Below, one piece after another: positions 35,107 through 39,394 of a stretch of DNA of 39,394 nt; position 1 is the first letter of the stretch, and each line of letters starts with the position of its first letter. A program made the position numbers and the translations under genes. The stretch is taken from assembly GCA_938084885.1 (NCBI GenBank), contig CALKGG010000074.1, positions 1 to 39,394 on the forward strand. Direction: 5' to 3'. The notes under the pieces were generated by a model. It had not been told where the DNA came from. It made no database searches and worked only from the letters and a program-made list of their open reading frames with translations. The stretch is from an uncultured Acidimicrobiales bacterium. Lineage in GTDB: Bacteria > Actinomycetota > Acidimicrobiia > Acidimicrobiales > SHLQ01.

Positions 35107-35801
35107 CTGGCCTACAGATCTTCCCGCTACCCGGACTCCCCGAATTCGTTCCCGGCGATGACCTCGCCGGGATGCTCGCCGCCCGTAACGAGCTCGAAGA
35201 CGGCGATGTTCTCGTCGTTACCCAAAAGATCGTTTCGAAGGCCGAGGGGAGAATCGTCCCGATCGACACTGACGATCCACGCGGTCACAAGACCATCGTC
35301 GAAGAGGAATCGGTTCGCGTGCTCCGCCGGCGGGGTGAACTGATCATCAGCGAGACCAGTCACGGCTTCATATGTGCCAATGCTGGCGTGGACCTGTCCA
35401 ACGTCGAACACGGCCATGCTGCCCTCCTACCGGTCGATTCGGACCGGTCGGCCCGCCGGATACGAGACGTCGTCAAAGGCATCGCCGGGATCGAAATCGG
35501 CGTCATCATTTCCGACACCTTTGGTCGGCCGTGGCGGAGAGGCGTGACCGACGTGGCCATTGGCTCGGCGGGGATCGGCCCCATTCTCGATCTTCGGGGA
35601 ACGAACGATTCGTTGGGACGCGAGCTGATGGTGACCGAGGTCTGTGTGGTCGACGAGCTCGCTGCGGCGGCCGACCTCGTGATGGGCAAGAGCGAAGGTT
35701 TCGGCGCAGCTATCATTCGCGGCGTTCCGGCCGATTGGTTCCGTAGTGGAAGCATCGTCGACGAGATCGTCCGTAGCCCCGCTGAAGATCTATTTCGCTA
35801 G
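35103..35801 (+). CDS. cofE: Coenzyme F420-0:L-glutamate ligase (single-domain)
   Basis: This 232-aa CofE protein adds glutamate residues to F420-0. Motifs are 'VLVVTQKIVSKAEGRIV', 'GFICANAGVDLSNV', 'LPVDSDRSARRIRDVV', 'IISDTFGRPWRRGVTDVAIGS' and 'ADLVMGKSEG'. It covers only the ligase domain: mycobacterial FbiB carries an additional nitroreductase-like C-terminal domain of ~200 residues that reduces dehydro-F420-0, and that is absent here. ATG 35103 overlaps the cofD stop by 4 bp; the frame extends upstream only inside cofD. Confidence 0.95.
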   Translation: MTGLQIFPLPGLPEFVPGDDLAGMLAARNELEDGDVLVVTQKIVSKAEGRIVPIDTDDPRGHKTIVEEESVRVLRRRGELIISETSHGFICANAGVDLSNVEHGHAALLPVDSDRSARRIRDVVKGIAGIEIGVIISDTFGRPWRRGVTDVAIGSAGIGPILDLRGTNDSLGRELMVTEVCVVDELAAAADLVMGKSEGFGAAIIRGVPADWFRSGSIVDEIVRSPAEDLFR

Positions 35802-35812
35802 GAGCGTTACCC

Positions 35813-36325
35813 ATGAGTTCTCACGAGTCCAAAACTGCGACATCAACCAGCAGTGACCGTCCCACAGCGGCGATCGTCAGCGGCTATTTCAGCCCGCTCC
35901 ATGTTGGTCACCTCGACATGATCGAAGGTGCCGCCGAGCTCGCGAATGAGGTCTTTGTAATCGTCAACAACAACGCGCAGCAAGAGATCAAGAAGGGCAA
36001 GGTCATTATCGACGAGGCCGATCGTCTACGCGTGGTTCAGGCGCTCGCCGCTGTCGATCACGCGATCATTGCCGTCGACGATGACCGGACTGTTTCGGCG
36101 TCGCTCGTCCACCTCGCGAAGACCTTCAGCGAACACCGCCTGATCTTTGCCAATGGCGGCGATCGGATTCCAGATTTCGTTCCCGAAGCTGCGGTGTGCG
36201 AACAGCATGGAATCGAGTTGGTCTTTGGCGTTGGAGGCAGTGAGAAGGCCGACTCGTCGAGCCGAATCAATGTCGAGCTTGGTCTTGAGGACGCACAAAG
36301 CGCGCCGCCAAGCGCAACCACATAA
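35813..36325 (+). CDS. Adenylyl/cytidylyltransferase family protein
   Basis: This 170-aa protein of the HxGH nucleotidyltransferase superfamily has 'VSGYFSPLHVGHLDMIEGA' (HVGH), 'VNNNAQQEIKKGKVI', 'FANGGDRIPDFVPEAAVCEQHGI' and 'KADSSSRIN' in place of the ISSTxxR motif. It resembles glycerol-3-phosphate cytidylyltransferases and heptose-phosphate adenylyltransferases. It is not CofC/FbiD, which has a MobA-like fold, so its link to F420 is by position only (11 bp after cofE, with a GGAG 8 nt before the ATG). The substrate is unknown. Confidence 0.85.
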   Translation: MSSHESKTATSTSSDRPTAAIVSGYFSPLHVGHLDMIEGAAELANEVFVIVNNNAQQEIKKGKVIIDEADRLRVVQALAAVDHAIIAVDDDRTVSASLVHLAKTFSEHRLIFANGGDRIPDFVPEAAVCEQHGIELVFGVGGSEKADSSSRINVELGLEDAQSAPPSATT

Positions 36326-36367
36326 CAAAACCGCTAGACGACGAGCGACGAGCGATTCGCCGCCAGG

Positions 36368-37252
36368 TTACTCTTCGTCAGCGTCGTCTGATTCGTCGCT
36401 GTCTGAGTCGTCGGTCGGAACCTGCTGCTCGAGCGTGGTCCGGTTGATTGGATTGTCGTCGGCGTCGAGGATCAATTCGCCCTCTGCGTCGATGAGGTTG
36501 CCATCCGCGTTGAAACCAATACCAGCAGCATCCAACTGATCTTCGATGCTGTCGAGACCGAGCGTGTCGAACACGTTCGGCGATGAAGCTTCTGCCGCAG
36601 CAATACTGTCAGCGGGCGGAGCCGGAATATCGAAACCAGCCGGTGCGAGTGCAATCACGTAGCCGACCTGGTCGGCAAGCAAGCGAACATCCTCGAGGTT
36701 CTCGGTAAAGACTTCCTCTGGTGTGTCGGCACCGGGAGCGAAACGAGCAACCTGCAAGATTGCGTCTTCGCCGCCGCATTCAACACCCGAGCTGAGCGCT
36801 GGTCGATCGGTAAACGTCAGCGCTTCGTCGCCATCGAACTGGGCAGTCGTTGCTTCGAGGAACACCGACAACGTGGCGTTGTTACCCGTCGCTGTCGAGC
36901 TGAATGGATGCAGGTGAATCACGCCATCGCTGTGGGTGTGAATACCAGAGTTTGCGAGTTGTGGGTCGATCAATGGTGGTTGGAATCCATCGGTGGTGCA
37001 GTCGTAGATTCCGTACGGAAGGTGCCAGTGGTCGTTGAACGATGGCGACAGCGCTTCGACGTCGCGTGCCTGCCATGAGAACGCGACGAGCGCAGTACCG
37101 AGGACGATGATGCCGAGCATCATCATTTGGAACCCAATCGGGCGCGAATCGCGACCGACCGAGGCGTTCGGCGTTGCTCCTGCTTTGGCCGCTTTCGCAA
37201 CCTTTTTCGAGGAGTCTGAGCTTGAGTCTTTGGGGGAATCTGAACGAGCCAC
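36368..37252 (-). CDS. Membrane-anchored His-rich hypothetical protein
   Basis: This 294-aa protein has a Ser/Lys/Ala-rich cytoplasmic N-terminus (1-40), one membrane segment (about 42-62) and an extracytoplasmic domain with clustered histidines: 'DHWHLPYGIYDC', then 'GIHTHSDGVIHLHPF', and a C-terminal acidic tail of Asp/Glu/Ser. The HxH repeats look like a metal site; two cysteines (in 'YDCTT' and 'VECGGED') could form a disulfide. No function is known to me. The start GTG 37252 is backed by TAGCGT 6 nt upstream. It converges on the nucleotidyltransferase gene. Confidence 0.75.
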   Translation of the reverse strand: MARSDSPKDSSSDSSKKVAKAAKAGATPNASVGRDSRPIGFQMMMLGIIVLGTALVAFSWQARDVEALSPSFNDHWHLPYGIYDCTTDGFQPPLIDPQLANSGIHTHSDGVIHLHPFSSTATGNNATLSVFLEATTAQFDGDEALTFTDRPALSSGVECGGEDAILQVARFAPGADTPEEVFTENLEDVRLLADQVGYVIALAPAGFDIPAPPADSIAAAEASSPNVFDTLGLDSIEDQLDAAGIGFNADGNLIDAEGELILDADDNPINRTTLEQQVPTDDSDSDESDDADEE

Positions 37253-37264
37253 GACACAACGCTA
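37253..37264 (-). promoter_or_regulatory. Leaderless -10 element of the His-rich protein gene
   Basis: Minus-strand TAGCGT is followed by TGTGTC (6 nt) and then GTG 37252. No Shine-Dalgarno is visible. Confidence 0.5.
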
Positions 37265-37316
37265 GCGGGTAATGGAGAACTTGTTAGGACACCACGAAGA
37301 ACCTTCGAGAATCTTC

Positions 37317-37347
37317 ACTTTTCTTGCGCCGCTGGCGCAAGAAGGGT
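37317..37347 (-). terminator. Strong hairpin after the GT4 gene
   Basis: TTCTTGCGCC (37321-37330), loop GCT, GGCGCAAGAA (37334-37343) is a perfect 10-bp stem that extends by a few weaker pairs. It begins 18 bp past the stop of the glycosyltransferase at 37366. No U tract follows on the minus strand, so it would be a tail-less terminator of the type discussed in Actinobacteria. Confidence 0.6.
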
Positions 37348-37365
37348 CGACGCTCGATCAGGAGA

Positions 37366-38583
37366 TTATGGCGAGATCAACCCGGCGAATAGCGCTTCGT
37401 AGGCCTCGGCAGCACGGCGAGGCGTCGTCCACTCCTCGACCCACGCTCGACCTCGAGCGCCCATTGCGTTCCTCTCCGATTCCGACGAGAGAATTTCGCG
37501 CAAAGACTCGACCAACGGGCCAGCAACATCAGGTGGGACCGAATGGCCCGCGCCCGCCTCGACCACGACTCGGCCGACCTCGGTCCCTTCATCGACGCTC
37601 GCAATAACCGGGCGTTCGACCGCCAGGATCTTGTACAACTTCGACGGAACACTCGACCATGCAAGACCTTGTCGAAGCGGGATCACATGGACGTCAGCGG
37701 CGGACAAGACCTCAGGGACGCGTTCGACAGGCTGGTACGGGATGATGCGAAAGTTATCGAGTCCTTCAGCTCGTCGACGAACCTCACCAATTGCCGACCC
37801 TCCCCCGTTGACCACAAACACGAGGTCCTCGATGTCGGTCATCTCTCGCGCCGCGTCTGCGAGGAGCTCGATCGACTGACTAAAACCAACGTTGCCGCAG
37901 TACATGACGACCAACTTGCCTTCGAGCCCGAACTCTCGACGGTAGGAGTTTTCTTTCTCCATTGGTTCGAACGTCGAAATGTCGACGAAGTTGGGAATGA
38001 TCTCGGTTGCAGAATTGGTCTTGCCTTCGACGTTGCGTTGCATCTCCTCGCTCAACACGGTGACGACATCAGCTCGGTCGTACACGAACGTCTCGAGCTT
38101 CTTTGCAACGTCGATGACCTTTGGGTTCGAGATCGTGCCCGTCTCGATCGCAACGTCGGGGAAGACATCTTGGATGTTGAACACAAACGGGCAGCGCCGA
38201 CGCTTTGCCGCCAACCAGCCAGCAACTCCAAGCGACAGCGGCGGAGACATCCCAAAGACGACATGGGGGCTGAAGCGGTCGATGACCGCGCTACCAAGGC
38301 CAATCGCGGTGAACCCAGCAAAGGCTGCGGCACGCGCTGCAATATTGGTCTTGTCGGTCGGGAAAGGATGCACTCGGGTGATCTCGCCCCAGGGCCGTTG
38401 CTCGACCCGCGTCATCTGCCCGCTCCAACCTTCTTCGACGGCGTGTTCTCGGTACCACGGCAACGCAGTTATCACGTGAAGCTCATGGCCCATCTCCCCG
38501 AGGTTGTTCACGATTGCACTCATGAACTCCCCAGTCGGGGCGCTATCGGGTTCGAAGTGGGGGCACAGGACCTGGATTCTCAC
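37366..38583 (-). CDS. GT4-family glycosyltransferase (WbuB-like)
   Basis: This 405-aa GT-B glycosyltransferase resembles WbuB-type fucosaminyl/hexosaminyl transferases: N-terminal 'RIQVLCPHFEPDSAPTGEFMSAIVNNLGEMGHELHVITALPWY' [residues 2-44; key C7, H9 and G18], 'FVFNIQDVFPDVAIETG', 'VVMYCGNVGFSQSIELLADAA', and the C-terminal nucleotide-sugar region 'VHVIPLRQGLAWSSVPSKLYKILAVERPVIAS'. It probably adds a sugar during capsule, O-antigen-like or exopolysaccharide assembly; sugar and acceptor are unknown. It lies 10 bp after another glycosyltransferase and ends at a strong hairpin. Confidence 0.9.
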   Translation of the reverse strand: MRIQVLCPHFEPDSAPTGEFMSAIVNNLGEMGHELHVITALPWYREHAVEEGWSGQMTRVEQRPWGEITRVHPFPTDKTNIAARAAAFAGFTAIGLGSAVIDRFSPHVVFGMSPPLSLGVAGWLAAKRRRCPFVFNIQDVFPDVAIETGTISNPKVIDVAKKLETFVYDRADVVTVLSEEMQRNVEGKTNSATEIIPNFVDISTFEPMEKENSYRREFGLEGKLVVMYCGNVGFSQSIELLADAAREMTDIEDLVFVVNGGGSAIGEVRRRAEGLDNFRIIPYQPVERVPEVLSAADVHVIPLRQGLAWSSVPSKLYKILAVERPVIASVDEGTEVGRVVVEAGAGHSVPPDVAGPLVESLREILSSESERNAMGARGRAWVEEWTTPRRAAEAYEALFAGLISP

Positions 38584-38593
38584 GGCGTTGATG

Positions 38594-39394
38594 CTAGGCG
38601 GTCACGTATGTGTATGCGCGCCGCTGCTGATCTGCTGTTGCAGCGATCGAGTACCGCGCAGCGTTCTGGAACCCTTTGGTCACCAGTCGTGCTCGGTCGA
38701 CGGGGCGGAACCTCTCCACCATTGCCTGCGTCCACGCCGCCCGATCGGTGGGGTCGAGCATGAGCGCGCCATCTCCAGCCACCTCGGGCAGCGCGGTTGT
38801 ATTTGCACAGATCACGGGCACGCCGTAGTGCTGGGCCTCGAGCACGGGCAAACCAAATCCTTCATATTTTGAGGGGAAGACAACCGCATCTGCGGACCGA
38901 TACAGCGCATCGAGGTCGGATTTGGATACGTGGCCGAGCATGTGAATTCGATTCGACACCGACGCCGCACGCGCCAACAACTCGTCGTGATCTCGTCCCA
39001 CCGCTCCAACACACACCAGTTGCAGGTCGGGATCTTGTTTGACGGCATCGCCAAAAGCGTCGAACAAGAACCGATGGTTCTTGTGTGCGAGCGTCATTGC
39101 GGGAAAAAGCAGGATCGGCCCGGTCGCCAGCACACGATCGATCCGCGGCGAGCGCTGCATCGGCGCTGACAAGTCGACGGGTTCGGCAAACGCAGAGACG
39201 ATGTGCACCCTGTCGGGGTCAAGGTCGAACCGTTGCATCACCTGCTCGCGAACCCACCCACTCGGTGTGGTGACAATTGTTGCTCGCGCGATTGCCGTCG
39301 GGATTGCGCCGCGGAGATAGCGAGCCTTCATGGGCGCAAAATTGTCGGGTTCATCGAGTGGCTGCAGGTCATGGATCGTGACCAAAGACGGCAC
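38594..39394 (-). CDS. GT4-family glycosyltransferase, 5' end outside the window
   Basis: This glycosyltransferase of the group 1 (GT4) type is cut by the right window edge; 266 residues are visible. It shows 'VTIHDLQPLDEP', 'ATIVTTPSGWVREQVMQRF', 'ILLFPAMTLAHKNHRFLFDAF', and the sugar-nucleotide motif 'ADAVVFPSKYEGFGLPVLEAQHYGVPVICANTTALPEV' [E-x7-E]. The visible frame opens with a GTG at the very edge, but the 'VPSLVTIHD' start is internal in homologues, so the true N-terminus is missing. It is probably cotranscribed with the next gene. Confidence 0.88.
   Translation of the reverse strand: MPSLVTIHDLQPLDEPDNFAPMKARYLRGAIPTAIARATIVTTPSGWVREQVMQRFDLDPDRVHIVSAFAEPVDLSAPMQRSPRIDRVLATGPILLFPAMTLAHKNHRFLFDAFGDAVKQDPDLQLVCVGAVGRDHDELLARAASVSNRIHMLGHVSKSDLDALYRSADAVVFPSKYEGFGLPVLEAQHYGVPVICANTTALPEVAGDGALMLDPTDRAAWTQAMVERFRPVDRARLVTKGFQNAARYSIAATADQQRRAYTYVTA

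Noticed and set aside
1..39394. CRISPR arrays, insertion sequences, rRNA genes
   Set aside because: No regularly spaced repeats, no transposase and no rRNA signature were found.

Overview
The window looks like a chromosomal segment of a high-GC actinobacterium, most plausibly of the Acidimicrobiia/Ilumatobacter type (inference). Pointers are a mycothiol-dependent formaldehyde dehydrogenase, F420 biosynthesis genes (cofD, cofE), DUF3499 and DUF5719 proteins, a release factor 2 gene without the usual programmed frameshift, and many gene starts placed 6-8 nt behind a TAnnnT -10 element, as in leaderless actinobacterial transcripts. The order secA - hpf - comF - ahcY - manA - manB - DUF3499 - cofD - cofE matches, from memory, the Mycobacterium tuberculosis Rv3240c-Rv3262 region, so most of the window is an old conserved actinobacterial neighbourhood with local insertions.

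Layout. (1) 70-2180: a tRNA-Leu(UAA) gene carries a small decayed integrative element. The 3' half of the tRNA is repeated, in mutated form, at 2128-2180; paired 11-bp repeats resembling integrase arm sites lie near each end, and the only cargo is an AbiEi/AbiEii type IV toxin-antitoxin pair. No integrase remains. (2) 2241-4421: a secreted DUF4038/apiosidase-like protein and an HNH endonuclease. (3) 4439-12464, minus strand: a coupled S-(hydroxymethyl)mycothiol dehydrogenase and metallo-beta-lactamase-fold hydrolase, then prfB-ftsE-ftsX (start-stop overlaps), secA and the long-form hibernation factor. (4) 12571-15566: comF, an unrecognised 157-aa protein, and a broken DUF222/HNH (13E12-type) gene that keeps an intact LexA/SOS-box promoter. 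(5) 15576-25737, minus strand: ahcY with a structured leader, manA, a Trm112-like protein, manB, a GtrA-GT2 fusion, a large GT-C-like membrane protein, a zinc ribbon, a CPBP protease and DUF3499. This looks like a mannose-phosphate and polyprenol-linked glycosylation block. (6) 26014-28464, plus strand: ftsH and a membrane-anchored thioredoxin; a 15-bp direct repeat brackets ftsH. (7) 28494-33061, minus strand: DUF5719 and a 1032-aa GT2/membrane protein. (8) 33209-36325, plus strand: an RMD-like sugar epimerase, cofD, single-domain cofE and a nucleotidyltransferase, tightly coupled. (9) 36368-39394, minus strand: a His-rich membrane-anchored protein and two GT4 glycosyltransferases, the last cut by the window edge.

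Functionally, manA and manB supply mannose-1-phosphate, the GtrA-GT2 and GT-C-like proteins probably use polyprenol-linked sugars at the membrane, and the RMD-like reductase and GT4 enzymes point to further cell-envelope glycan building. The most interesting non-coding signals are the SOS box seated exactly between -35 and -10 of the DUF222 gene, the tRNA-borne AbiE island with its repeats, the ahcY leader that can pair across its own ribosome binding site, and the direct repeat around ftsH. All calls were made by reading the sequence; no database search or folding program was run.
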